Assembly (NCBI GenBank): GCA_913009265.1
Contig: CAJVYL010000002.1
Coordinates: forward strand, 1 to 47,175
DNA from: an uncultured Methylococcales bacterium
Lineage (GTDB): Bacteria > Pseudomonadota > Gammaproteobacteria > Methylococcales > Methylomonadaceae
DNA: 47,175 nucleotides
Direction: 5' to 3'
Below the pieces are notes generated by a model that did not search any database, had not been told where the DNA came from, and saw nothing but the letters and a program-made list of their open reading frames with translations. Made by a program: the position numbers and the translations under genes. The stretch's first letter is position 1, and the number at the start of each line of letters is the position of its first letter. Positions 16,450 to 24,688 of this stretch are shown here, in pieces.

Positions 16450-17106
16450 ATGTGTAATGCTCATAACCATCCACCAGATTGCACATGTGGATGGGGTGGA
16501 AAAGATCATAAAGGTAAAAGAACTGGCACTAATTCAGCTCTTATAGTGACACGTCAAGTTAAAATAAAAAGGAAAGGGGTTAGTTTTTCTGATGCTTTTT
16601 CTGTAGGTGCTAGAATTCAAGGATTACAAAAAACAGCCTATGTAAACAGTAATGCTAAATGTCCAGTTTGCGGTAAGAGAGTGTTTTTTTATCAATCTGC
16701 TGATGGGGGTAGGGTCTTTTTTGATGCCTTAGGTAAGCCATGGCCTAAGCACCCTTGTACAGATTCTAGAGAATCCACATCAGTACAAATACCCCACGAC
16801 TTTAACAAATGGAAAAAGTGTAGTTGTAAGCGATTTTATATACCCCCAAATGTTATTGTATGTCCAACTTGTTGCATCGAAAGGAGCAACCCAAGAGTTG
16901 AAGATTTAAAAAAAGAGATAAAATATTGCCTTAATAGAATGGTGTTGGCTTTAAATAGATCAAAAATAGAAACAGATAAATACTATCGAGGTGTTTTTAT
17001 ACATAAATACAATTTAGAGGTTAGACGAATAAACGAAAAGTATTTGGTATTATCGAAGATAGATCCCGTATATGAAGGCAAAGCATTTAAAGAATATCCA
17101 AAATGA
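16450..17106 (+). CDS. Zinc-ribbon protein of unknown function (cassette 3)
   Basis: The 218-residue protein starts with a Cys/His-rich segment (CNAHNHPPDCTCGWGG). It then has a zinc-ribbon-like block CPVCGKRVFFYQSADGGRVF ending near HPC, and a third Cys group (KKCSCKRFY ... CPTCC). The C-terminal 70 residues are basic and helical. The CPVC...VFF...PWPKHPC block looks like a conserved family of unknown function. It is flanked by the two most similar attC-like sites in the window, which marks it as a gene cassette. Metal or nucleic-acid binding is inferred only. Confidence 0.75.
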   Translation: MCNAHNHPPDCTCGWGGKDHKGKRTGTNSALIVTRQVKIKRKGVSFSDAFSVGARIQGLQKTAYVNSNAKCPVCGKRVFFYQSADGGRVFFDALGKPWPKHPCTDSRESTSVQIPHDFNKWKKCSCKRFYIPPNVIVCPTCCIERSNPRVEDLKKEIKYCLNRMVLALNRSKIETDKYYRGVFIHKYNLEVRRINEKYLVLSKIDPVYEGKAFKEYPK

Positions 17107-17177
17107 TAAAAAGTTCACAAATCAAGGGGCAGTCAGTTTGAAATGGGAATAAGTGAAACCTGAGAACTACCAAGTTC

Positions 17178-17297
17178 TTATAACTTGGCAATCAACTTGC
17201 CTTAATTCTTCTAATACAAAGTTCATCTTGCTGAAAAAAGCACATCGTCATGTGTAGTCCTGACGCTGAACACAGCAAGTTATTTTAATGGTTATGC
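17178..17297 (+). other. attC-like site 3
   Basis: The outer boxes are TTATAAC (17178-17184) and GTTATGC (17291-17297). Inner arms AATCAACTTGC and GCAAGTTATT pair with one unpaired C at the same place as in site 2. It is 120 bases long and shares most blocks with site 2. Confidence 0.65.
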
Positions 17298-17349
17298 TTC
17301 AAAAGAAATACTGCAATATATAATTAATCTAAAACCAAAGAGGATAAAA

Positions 17350-17793
17350 ATGTCATCATATGTTGAAAGTGTAATTGGAAATGGAGAGACAGTTAAATAT
17401 GAAGCTAAAGTAAGTGTTTGGTCTTTACTTCCCTTGCTTATATTAGGGCTTATATTAGGCTTGTTTCTTTCTCCAGCTGCTTGGTGGCTTGGGCTGATAT
17501 TTTGGATTATGGCTTTTTTCCGGTATAAGACAACGGAACTAGCATTAACAGATAAAAAAATTATTGCAAAATTTGGTTTTATCAAAAGAGATACGATAGA
17601 GATTCTTCTTCCAAAAATTGAAAGCATTCAGGTAAATCAATCTATGCTTGGAAGAATGTTGAATTATGGTTCAGTAATTGCTTCTGGAGCAGGAAACCCC
17701 CAAGCCCCTATTCCAGGAATATCTGACCCAATGGCTTTTCGGAAGAAATTTATGGAAGTTCAAGAGAAGGTTCTTGATAATACAAAAGCATAA
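17350..17793 (+). CDS. Membrane PH-domain protein (bPH2, YdbS/YdbT-like; cassette 4)
   Basis: The 147-residue protein has two closely spaced hydrophobic segments (about residues 23-60), followed by a bacterial PH-like domain with TELALTDKKIIAKFGFIKRD and IESIQVNQSMLGRMLNYGSV. Proteins of this type sit in the inner membrane with a small cytosolic PH-like fold; their function is generally unknown. Its stop codon TAA lies inside the GCATAAC box of attC-like site 4, a hallmark of integron cassettes. Confidence 0.85.
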   Translation: MSSYVESVIGNGETVKYEAKVSVWSLLPLLILGLILGLFLSPAAWWLGLIFWIMAFFRYKTTELALTDKKIIAKFGFIKRDTIEILLPKIESIQVNQSMLGRMLNYGSVIASGAGNPQAPIPGISDPMAFRKKFMEVQEKVLDNTKA

Positions 17794-17917
17794 CAAAAAG
17801 TTCCAATTGACCGCTGGCAGTACAACTCGTTTTCAGAGGTCATTTTTTATCAAAGTTCAGTGTGTCAGCAGAGTTTATCTTATATCTACCAGCGGCCACT
17901 GAACTTGGCGGTATAAG
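17789..17917 (+). other. attC-like site 4
   Basis: The 5' box GCATAAC (17789-17795) overlaps the stop codon of the PH-domain gene. Inner arms AAGTTC...CCGCTGG...AG (from 17798) pair with CT..CCAGCGG...GAACTT (to 17906). The 3' box GTATAAG departs from consensus. The length is 129 bases. The centre differs from sites 2 and 3, so this cassette came from another source array. Confidence 0.6.
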
Positions 17918-17939
17918 ACTAAACTCGTTAAGGACTCCC

Positions 17940-18479
17940 ATGACTGAAAAATTGCAGGCTATTCGTAAGATTAGCAATCGACTAGCGACCGCACTGGTGG
18001 TCTTGATCTTACTTATTGTCTGTGGCGCATTCTTTGCGCTCTACAGTCCCAAAGGTTGGATGATTAATGCGCCGATAGCAGCATTTTCGGCCGGAGTTAT
18101 TGGTGGCTTTGTTGGTCTGCAGCGTCGACTAAAAATGATGTCGGATGATGATTTAACATTACTGGCAAATTCGTGGGTATATGTGTGCTTGTCACCACTT
18201 GTCGGCGGAATTCTTGCTGTGGTTCTTTATGTATTATTCATTTCAGAGCTTATAAGCAGTGACCTATTTCCAAAATTTATTCCCGATATTAAAGAGTCAT
18301 CCACTGAGGTTCTGGTTCATAAGGGGTTTTCGGAAATCTTTGCTGTTCACTGCGATTCAGTAGATTATGCAAAAATGATGTTTTGGTCATTCATCGCTGG
18401 CTTTTCTGAAAGGTTCGTGACCGATATCATCAGCAAGTTTGAGAATGATCCAGGGGCAAGTGGAAAGTCAGGCGACTAA
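17940..18479 (+). CDS. Membrane protein of unknown function (cassette 5)
   Basis: I start this gene at ATG 17940, because AAGGA lies five bases upstream and the longer frame from 17862 would run through the attC-like palindrome. The 179-residue product has three hydrophobic segments (about residues 16-36, 43-59 and 79-105), then a soluble part and a final AKMMFWSFIAGFSERFVTDII segment. FIAGFSERF resembles a motif I have seen in other unassigned membrane proteins. No function is recognised. Confidence 0.75.
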   Translation: MTEKLQAIRKISNRLATALVVLILLIVCGAFFALYSPKGWMINAPIAAFSAGVIGGFVGLQRRLKMMSDDDLTLLANSWVYVCLSPLVGGILAVVLYVLFISELISSDLFPKFIPDIKESSTEVLVHKGFSEIFAVHCDSVDYAKMMFWSFIAGFSERFVTDIISKFENDPGASGKSGD

Positions 18480-18996
18480 TGCTTCGCTCAGCAGTACATG
18501 ATTGTTGCACTATGAATCAATAATAGGTGCTAGATTTCGATTACCTAGTTTAGTATCACAAACCTAACTGCTTTTCTTTTGTTCGTTTTTCTTAATTGGC
18601 GTAAAGATAGCTGTGTTGTAACAATCACTTCTATGGCAAAAACCATACAAAGAACTAAAAACAGTTCTTTCTGCATAAGAGTACTCTAGTGACTAAGCGG
18701 TTTTTTACTTTTATATACTTCGTCGACGACCCTTTTAAACCAATGGGGTCGAAAAATGGCCGCAAACAAGCAAATCAAAGTGGTTGTTGGAAATGGCAAA
18801 AAGCTGGCTACACTCATAAATAAGAGAAATAAAATAGTATATAAACGTGTTTTCATTTAGCTTATTGTGATTGTAATTTAAATTGTAGGTATTTGAGCAC
18901 TAGCATACATTCAAATCAGACTGGCAACAAGTAAATACACTGAGACGGGTGACAAATGAAAAAACTCAACTGGATAAACACTTATTAATTGATGTT
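18480..18996. other. Intergenic region between the cassette array and rsuA
   Basis: No attC-like palindrome could be completed here. A small hairpin AAGAACT/AGTTCTT lies near 18650. Two overlapping tiny frames start at 18742 (26 codons) and 18756 (34 codons, lysine-rich). Neither has a good ribosome-binding site, so I do not call them. The right edge of the island is probably within this gap. Confidence 0.5.
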
Positions 18997-19692
18997 ATGC
19001 GCTTAGATAAATTTATATGTAAAAGTACAGAATACTCTTTGGCTGATGCAACAGCGTTAATCGAAAATCGAAGTATTATTGTCAACGGTATTGTTGCTAT
19101 TGGAGCGACCGATCAAGTACATAAAAATAATATTGTGATGCTTGATGGGAAAATATTAACCCCAAGAAGTTTTCGCTATTTTTTGCTTAACAAACCCATT
19201 GATATGATTTGTTCTAATGTTGATGAGAAATATCCATCGGTACTCAATCTCCTCGATGTAGATAGAGTATCTGAGCTGCACATAGCAGGGCGTTTGGATG
19301 CAGATACTACTGGACTTGTGTTAATTACAGATGATGGGCACTGGTCTTTTAATCTAACATCGCCCAAGAATAAATGCGAAAAGGTGTATAAAGTGGTGTT
19401 GTCTCGGCCAATTTCGTCTGACGCGACTAAGCGTTTTCTGGAAGGCGTTCTTCTTCAAGGTGAGTCAAAGCTAACGCTTCCCGCAAAATTAGATATTATT
19501 GATTCATATAATGTCTTGTTGACCCTAACGGAAGGTCGATTTCATCAGGTTAAACGTATGTTTTCCGCCATCGGCAATAGAGTTAAATCACTTCATCGCC
19601 AGCAAATCGGAAACCTAGAGTTAGATGTGGGTATTGGTAATTGGCGAAGCTTAACTGATGCAGAAATTGAAATGCTTTCTGTTAATGATTAA
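18997..19692 (+). CDS. rsuA: 16S rRNA pseudouridine(516) synthase RsuA
   Basis: The protein has an S4 RNA-binding domain (about residues 1-50) and a pseudouridine synthase core with catalytic D101 in GRLDADTTG. RsuA-specific neighbours include TSPKNKCEKVYKV and QVKRMFSAIGN. It converts U516 of 16S rRNA in the decoding-region pseudoknot. I use ATG 18997, since the family starts MRLDKF; the longer GTG start at 18949 adds 16 residues with no family counterpart. Length 231 matches E. coli RsuA. Confidence 0.9.
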   Translation: MRLDKFICKSTEYSLADATALIENRSIIVNGIVAIGATDQVHKNNIVMLDGKILTPRSFRYFLLNKPIDMICSNVDEKYPSVLNLLDVDRVSELHIAGRLDADTTGLVLITDDGHWSFNLTSPKNKCEKVYKVVLSRPISSDATKRFLEGVLLQGESKLTLPAKLDIIDSYNVLLTLTEGRFHQVKRMFSAIGNRVKSLHRQQIGNLELDVGIGNWRSLTDAEIEMLSVND

Positions 19693-19944
19693 CAAAGAAG
19701 AGGGGGTTTTATTTATGATAAAAGCTTATATCCCCAACCTTATCCATTGGAAAAAGGGTGGGGTTCTATTTATTGAAATTTGCATATACCTAACTGGAAT
19801 GCTTAAATACCATACAGTTGCCCGGTCATAGAGCGGGGCATTTAATTTTGAGCCGTTGCTTAAAGTGAACTTTGAATTTTGTGGTATTACCTCTCTACAA
19901 AATTCAATTAATTATTAATGAGGTGAAAATATGGAGTTTTTAAT
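19693..19944. repeat. Intergenic gap with degenerate CCCCAACC hairpin
   Basis: CCCCAACCTT near 19730 pairs imperfectly with AAGGGTGGGG near 19760 and looks like a decayed member of the CCCTCTCC/GGTTGGGG palindromes. A second short hairpin, TGCCC...GGGCA near 19820, is followed by TTTAATTTT and may be the rsuA terminator. Confidence 0.45.
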
Positions 19945-20472
19945 ATGAATGGTCTTACTGCACTTTCTGTGAGTATTGGTGTTTTAGCTGGATTAGCAAC
20001 ATTTTTGGCTGTAGGGCCTCTTGCTGGTGTATTTTTTATCTGGGCTTTAACAATTTCATGGGCAGCTTATTTTGCTTTAGGTGGTGATGATGAAGCAGCA
20101 AAGAACGTTGCAATTTGTAGCGTATTTGGTGTCGCTATGGCATGGTATGCTGCTGTTCAATTAACAAATATTCCTGCTGATGCTGCACTAGGCTTTCCTT
20201 TTATGGCTGCTATTGTTGTAACAATTTCTGTTATCGTTTCATGTTTAGCTGCTAACCTTAAAGTTTTATCTTGTATTCCTGCAACAGTATTAGGTTACTC
20301 AGCAACTTTTGCTTACATGTTACAAACACCTGATATTTTAAATGCAGATGTTTTATTAGCAGCAAATTGGAGCAATCCTTTACTGATTGTTTCTTTCTCT
20401 TTAGTTCTTGGTGTGGGTTTTGGTATTGCATCTGGAAAATTAGCTGCAAAGTGGACAACAGTAGAAGGCTAA
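19945..20472 (+). CDS. DUF1097 family inner-membrane protein
   Basis: The 175-residue protein has about five to six hydrophobic segments and the small, alanine/glycine-rich character of DUF1097 proteins; its function is unknown. The ATG at 19945 is served by GGAG eight bases upstream. That GGAG lies inside a five-codon frame (ATG 19931, ending ATATGA) which has its own AGGTG site and overlaps the real start, so translation may be coupled. Alanine codons are unusually frequent for this window. Confidence 0.75.
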   Translation: MNGLTALSVSIGVLAGLATFLAVGPLAGVFFIWALTISWAAYFALGGDDEAAKNVAICSVFGVAMAWYAAVQLTNIPADAALGFPFMAAIVVTISVIVSCLAANLKVLSCIPATVLGYSATFAYMLQTPDILNADVLLAANWSNPLLIVSFSLVLGVGFGIASGKLAAKWTTVEG

Positions 20473-20500
20473 TATAAAGAAGGGCTATTACGATGCTCTA

Positions 20501-20657
20501 AAGCCTTCCCTTGCTGGGGAGGGTTGGGGTGAGGAGGAATTAAATAATTCTCTTTTACATAATTCCTTATTCTTTTTTTCTAAAAGCAAAAAGAATAAGG
20601 AAAAAATTATTTATTTTAACCTCTCCTTTCCCAACCCTCCCCAGCAAAGGAGGGCTT
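20501..20657. repeat. 157-bp near-complete palindrome, AAGCCTTCCC family
   Basis: AAGCCTTCCCTTGCTGGGGA on the left pairs with TCCCCAGCAAAGGAGGGCTT on the right. The pairing extends through GGGTTGGG, and the centre contains a second long hairpin, ATTCCTTATTCTTTT/AAAAGAATAAGGAA. The whole element can form one extended hairpin. It lies between the convergent DUF1097 and ispG genes, where it could terminate both. Similar ends occur at 9196-9399. Confidence 0.8.
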
Positions 20658-20719
20658 AAAAATAAGTGCCGTCAATCAACATTGAGAAATATAATCTATT
20701 ACTCATTGTTAATTTGTTA

Positions 20720-21940
20720 TTAATGAGTACCGTAATGAGACTCGATATAACGCTCTACTAATTCTTGAAACTCTTCAGCAATTTTATCACCTTTAAGAGT
20801 CACTGTTTTTTCCCCATCTTCATAAACAGGGGCTACAGGTGTCTCACCTGTACCTGGTAGGCTAATACCAATATTTGCATTTTTACTTTCGCCAGGACCA
20901 TTTACAACACAGCCCATAACGGCAACTTCCATTTCTTCAACACCTTTGTATTTATCTTTCCAAACAGGCATTTGGTGACGCAAGAAAGACTGTATGTCTT
21001 GAGCTAGTTTTTGGAAGTAATCACTAGTTGTTCTACCACAGCCAGGACAAGCAATAACCATCGGTGTAAAAGAGCGAAAGCCCATAGTTTGCAATAATTC
21101 TTGAGCAACAATTACTTCATTAGTTCTATCACCACCTGGCTCAGGTGTTAATGAAATACGGATTGTATCGCCAATACCTTGTTGCATAAGTACAGATAAG
21201 GCCGCAGACGATGAAACAATACCTTTTGATCCCATTCCTGCTTCGGTTAATCCTAAGTGTAGTGCGTAGTCGCAGCGTTCAGAAAGATCTTGGTAAATAC
21301 TAATTAATTCTTGAACATTACTGATTTTGCATGAAAGAATTATTTTGTCTTTACCTAAACCATACTCTTGCGCCTTAGCGGCACTTTCCAATGCTGAGAC
21401 AACAATAGCTTCGCGAGTAATTGCGGGCAGCTCTTGTGGATTAGCTAATTGTCTGTTTTCATCTAATAAACGCATTAATACTGATTGATCTAAGCTTCCG
21501 CCATTAACACCAATACGAACGGGTTTATTATATTGAACGGCAGTTTCAATCATTTGTTGGAATTGTGGGTCACGATTTTTACCTCGACCTACATTTCCAG
21601 GATTAATTCTATATTTAGCCAATGTTGAAGCACACTCAGGATATTTCTCTAAAAGTTTGTGACCATTAAAATGGAAATCACCAACAATAGGAACTGAAAA
21701 GCCTTTTTGAATTAATTTATTGTGAATTTCAGGAACAGCTGCAGCGGCTTCCTCAGTATTAACAGTAACTCTAACCAGTTCAGAACCTGCTCTGGATAGT
21801 TCCATTATTTGTTGAACGGAACCAGCAATATCAGCTGTATCAGTATTAGTCATAGATTGGACAACAATAGGAGCACCGCCTCCTACTTTAATATCGCCAA
21901 CTAAAACTTGGTTTGATTGTTTTCTAGGGCTAATAGACAT
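20720..21940 (-). CDS. ispG: 4-hydroxy-3-methylbut-2-enyl diphosphate synthase IspG (GcpE)
   Basis: The 406-residue protein is the penultimate MEP-pathway enzyme. It reduces MEcPP to HMBPP using a [4Fe-4S] cluster. The cluster ligands are visible: C298 and C301 in ACPGCGRT, C344 in [10 protein letters not shown], and E351 of the C-x6-E motif. The TIM-barrel half begins with VQSMTNTDT. Length matches the bacterial two-domain form. Its usual gammaproteobacterial neighbours (hisS, pilF/rodZ) are absent, so it stands alone here. Confidence 0.97.
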   Translation of the reverse strand: MSISPRKQSNQVLVGDIKVGGGAPIVVQSMTNTDTADIAGSVQQIMELSRAGSELVRVTVNTEEAAAAVPEIHNKLIQKGFSVPIVGDFHFNGHKLLEKYPECASTLAKYRINPGNVGRGKNRDPQFQQMIETAVQYNKPVRIGVNGGSLDQSVLMRLLDENRQLANPQELPAITREAIVVSALESAAKAQEYGLGKDKIILSCKISNVQELISIYQDLSERCDYALHLGLTEAGMGSKGIVSSSAALSVLMQQGIGDTIRISLTPEPGGDRTNEVIVAQELLQTMGFRSFTPMVIACPGCGRTTSDYFQKLAQDIQSFLRHQMPVWKDKYKGVEEMEVAVMGCVVNGPGESKNANIGISLPGTGETPVAPVYEDGEKTVTLKGDKIAEEFQELVERYIESHYGTH

Positions 21941-22063
21941 ATTATTTTTCTGAATTAATAAATAGAGTGAATCTGAGACCTTAGCTCCTAAGTTAATTAG
22001 GGTGTAAGGTGATATACTTAGAAATAATTATACTCCATCCCTGAAATACATTAAGAGTTAAAT

Positions 22064-22792
22064 GTGCGAATAAATTATTTTTCTGATGTCCATTTGGAAT
22101 TTGGTCCCCAAATTTCACCAGATAATGACGCTGATATTATTGTGGCAGCTGGTGATATTGGTATTTTTAAGCAAGGTCTTAAATGGCTTAAAAAAATCAA
22201 TAAACCGGTGATCTATGTAGCAGGCAACCATGAATTTTATGGTTATGAATATAATCAAACATTAAAAATGTTAAGAGAGGAATGTAAAGGTACTTCAATC
22301 CATTTTCTTGAGAATGATACCTTCATATATAAAAACATACGGTTTTTAGGTTGTAGTTTGTGGGCTGATCTTTATTTAGAAGGTGATGAAAAAGCAAATG
22401 CTTTAGGAAAAACCTTAAATGATTTTAGAAAAATCACCTATCAGGACGAGGCATTTAATCAAAGAATTTTTAGCACATTACATCATTCTTCGAAGCATTG
22501 GTTAGAAACAGAACTGGCTAAAAATTTTGATGGGCAAACCATTGTTGTAACTCATCATGCCCCAACGGAATGGAGTTGGGACGACTCTAAAAATAGATTA
22601 AAGAAAATTGCCTATTGCACAGATTTAAAATATTTATTTCATGAATATGAAATTGAAGCATGGTTTCATGGTCATATTCATAGCCCTGGGGATTATAGAG
22701 TTGCTGGTGCAAGAATATTGAGTAACCCACGAGGATATGTTGGACGTAAAGTCGTTGATAATTTCGATCATAATAAGATTGTCGAAATTTAA
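22064..22792 (+). CDS. Calcineurin-like metallophosphoesterase
   Basis: The 242-residue protein has the complete dimetal phosphoesterase set: SDVHLEFG at the N-terminus, AAGDIG, AGNHEFYG, THHAP and FHGHIHSPGDY. It starts at GTG 22064, since the overlapping ATG at 22062 is out of frame. Members of this small family may cleave nucleotides, phosphodiesters or phosphoproteins; the substrate is not predictable. It is divergent from ispG by about 120 bases. Confidence 0.9.
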   Translation: MRINYFSDVHLEFGPQISPDNDADIIVAAGDIGIFKQGLKWLKKINKPVIYVAGNHEFYGYEYNQTLKMLREECKGTSIHFLENDTFIYKNIRFLGCSLWADLYLEGDEKANALGKTLNDFRKITYQDEAFNQRIFSTLHHSSKHWLETELAKNFDGQTIVVTHHAPTEWSWDDSKNRLKKIAYCTDLKYLFHEYEIEAWFHGHIHSPGDYRVAGARILSNPRGYVGRKVVDNFDHNKIVEI

Positions 22793-22854
22793 AAGCAGAT
22801 GACTCTATACAAATCAAAGTATGATCTAAATGACACCTAATATTGTGTAACAGT

Positions 22855-22907
22855 GGAAGTGAGGCTTTAGCCTCGCCTGAATTGTGCGAGGCTAAAGCCT
22901 CACTTCC
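22855..22907. repeat. Perfect palindrome with 22-bp arms, TTTAGCCTCGC variant
   Basis: GGAAGTGAGGCTTTAGCCTC at the left is exactly complemented by the right arm after a nine-base loop. The TTTAGCCT core links it to the repeats at 40, 5457 and 36112, but the outer sequence differs. It lies 62 bases after the metallophosphoesterase gene and may separate that gene from the biosynthetic operon that follows. Confidence 0.8.
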
Positions 22908-23038
22908 AACGATAAGCTGTGGTTTATTAATAACCACGTAAAGGAATTTATGTATATTAACTCTCTAGTGAGTAAGGAATAACTGATAAGGATTTGTCAT
23001 ATTGAATCACCCTGATTTATTCAGGATAAGGTGTATAT

Positions 23039-24688
23039 ATGATTAAACACATTGCTCAAAAAGCTGTACTGATTTATCCAGAGTTTGATACTCAGAATAC
23101 TTTTTGGAGCTATTCTACGAGCTTAAAATTATATGCTCCTGCCAATGAATTTGGTATGCCTAAAAGGGTATTACCACCTTTAGGATTGATGGGATTATTT
23201 AATCACCTTAAACCTTATTATCAATGCTTGTCTTTAGTCGATAAAAATATCGACCCTCGCCCCTTAAAAGAATTAATTAGTGATGCTGACCATGTCTTTA
23301 TTGGCGGTATGTTAGCCCAAGAACAGAGCTTATTAAGACTTGCTATAGAAGTAAAACAGCTGAAAAAACTTTTAATCGTTGGAGGCACAGTTGTTACGCC
23401 TCAATCTCCTTTAGTCGCAATAGCTGATCATTTAATCGAAAATGAAGCAGAAGGGGTGATTGATCAATTATTGCAAGATATAAGGTCTGCTGAAGCAAAA
23501 AAATACTATAAAGGTTTTACTGTTCCCCCTGAACAGTTTTTTCAACCTGATTATGCTTCCATCAATATGCAAAATTATATGCATATGGCCGTTCAGATTA
23601 GTCGAGGTTGTCCAGAAAAGTGTGAATTTTGCGATATTCCGCTACGTTTTGGTAAAGCCTACCGCGTTACACCTTTCGATCAAACAGAAAAATCCTTTAG
23701 ACAGATGAAAGAGTTAGGCTGGACAGGACAAGTGTTTGTGGTTGACGATAATTTTATTGCTAACCCTAAAAAAACATTAGCTGTTTTGAAAAACCTATAT
23801 CAAATAGGTGAGAAAATTGGCTACCACCATCCCAAATATACCGAATTGACCCTGCGTCTTGCTGATGATTCTCCTATCATGCATGAATTGAGACATTGGT
23901 TCCATAAAGCTCATTTTATTAATGGCTTTTATGGTGTAGAAACACCAAATAAAGCTTCATTAGAGGAAACAAAAAAGACTCAGAATTTACGTGGTGAACG
24001 AAGTTTGGTTGAAAAGTTAAACTATATTTCTGAACAAACTGGGGCTGGTGTAATGATGGGAATGATTTATGGTTTCGATCATGATACTAGTGCTACGGTG
24101 GATGAGTTTGTTGATTTTGTAAATACTACAAATGCGCCTATTGTAATGGCTGGGCTATTAAATGCGTTGCCTTTTACGGGGTTAATGGCAAGATTAGAAA
24201 AAGCAGGACGCACTATTCAAAACAGCAGTGGTAATAATTCTGATGGAATTATTAATTTTATTCCTTATCATTTGTCGATTAAACAAGCGGAACAAAATTA
24301 TTTACGTATCTTGCAAGGTATTTATCATCCACAGGCATATTTTGATCGGGTTCTGAGGCATTTAAAACTAATAGACCCAAGTTTACAAAGTGATTATCGT
24401 GATGCTAGTAGTAACTTAATACAATTAGTAAAAATTCTGACTCGAAAAAATGCACTTACTTTTTGGTATTATTTACCTAGAGTACTGGCAATTTCCTATA
24501 AACGCGGTAGACCTGATCGTTCTAAATATAAAGTTATATTGGCTGAGTATTTCTCATTGTGTGGTCAATACACACATTTTGCTGCACAAGTGAAGGTACA
24601 AGAACAGCAAATTTCTAAACGTGATTATGCCAAATATCAGCTTATATCATGGAGTGAATCTTTGGCAATAAAACGGGAGGCTAAGTGA
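23039..24688 (+). CDS. B12-binding radical SAM protein with DUF4070-type C-terminus
   Basis: The 549-residue protein has an N-terminal cobalamin-binding Rossmann-like region (residues about 40-150, with VFIGGML and LLIVGGTVVTPQ). The radical SAM barrel follows, with cluster motif C191-x3-C195-x2-C198 (CPEKCEFCDIP). The C-terminal ~150 residues resemble DUF4070, as in the hopanoid methylases HpnP and HpnR. Such class B enzymes often methylate unactivated carbon. It heads a four-gene operon; AAGGTG precedes the ATG. The substrate is unknown, and hopanoid methylation is possible but not supported by its partners. Confidence 0.88.
   Translation: MIKHIAQKAVLIYPEFDTQNTFWSYSTSLKLYAPANEFGMPKRVLPPLGLMGLFNHLKPYYQCLSLVDKNIDPRPLKELISDADHVFIGGMLAQEQSLLRLAIEVKQLKKLLIVGGTVVTPQSPLVAIADHLIENEAEGVIDQLLQDIRSAEAKKYYKGFTVPPEQFFQPDYASINMQNYMHMAVQISRGCPEKCEFCDIPLRFGKAYRVTPFDQTEKSFRQMKELGWTGQVFVVDDNFIANPKKTLAVLKNLYQIGEKIGYHHPKYTELTLRLADDSPIMHELRHWFHKAHFINGFYGVETPNKASLEETKKTQNLRGERSLVEKLNYISEQTGAGVMMGMIYGFDHDTSATVDEFVDFVNTTNAPIVMAGLLNALPFTGLMARLEKAGRTIQNSSGNNSDGIINFIPYHLSIKQAEQNYLRILQGIYHPQAYFDRVLRHLKLIDPSLQSDYRDASSNLIQLVKILTRKNALTFWYYLPRVLAISYKRGRPDRSKYKVILAEYFSLCGQYTHFAAQVKVQEQQISKRDYAKYQLISWSESLAIKREAK

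Larger units (their letters stand above)
13308..18479 (+). mobile_element. Integron-type gene cassette array without integrase (CALIN-like)
   Basis: Five small, functionally unrelated genes all point rightward. Each is followed by an imperfect palindrome of about 80-130 bases with paired outer boxes (-TAAC- and -GTTA-) and inner L-type boxes carrying a single unpaired base, as in attC sites. A GTTAGGC core site (13308-13314) precedes the first gene. Stop codons or their near downstream sequence run into the attC 5' box, as in cassettes. No integron integrase occurs in the window, so this fits a cluster of attC sites lacking integrase. The right boundary is uncertain because I found no attC after the fifth gene. 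Confidence 0.65.

Noticed and set aside
17862-17939. Longer start for the cassette 5 membrane protein
   Set aside because: The extra 26 codons run through the right arm of attC-like site 4, and AAGGA correctly serves ATG 17940 instead.
18742-18860. Two tiny overlapping frames (26 and 34 codons) before rsuA
   Set aside because: No ribosome-binding site, no recognised family, and they exclude each other; left as a gap note.
18949-18996. GTG start for rsuA
   Set aside because: RsuA proteins begin MRLDKF, which is the ATG at 18997; the added residues have no family counterpart.
13147-18996. Prophage or integrative conjugative element reading of the island
   Set aside because: No recombinase, phage structural, relaxase or mobilisation genes are present; the repeated attC-like palindromes explain the layout better.
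23039-24688. Calling the radical SAM protein a hopanoid methylase
   Set aside because: The domain layout is shared, but its operon partners are not hopanoid genes, and the DUF4070-type group includes many other functions.
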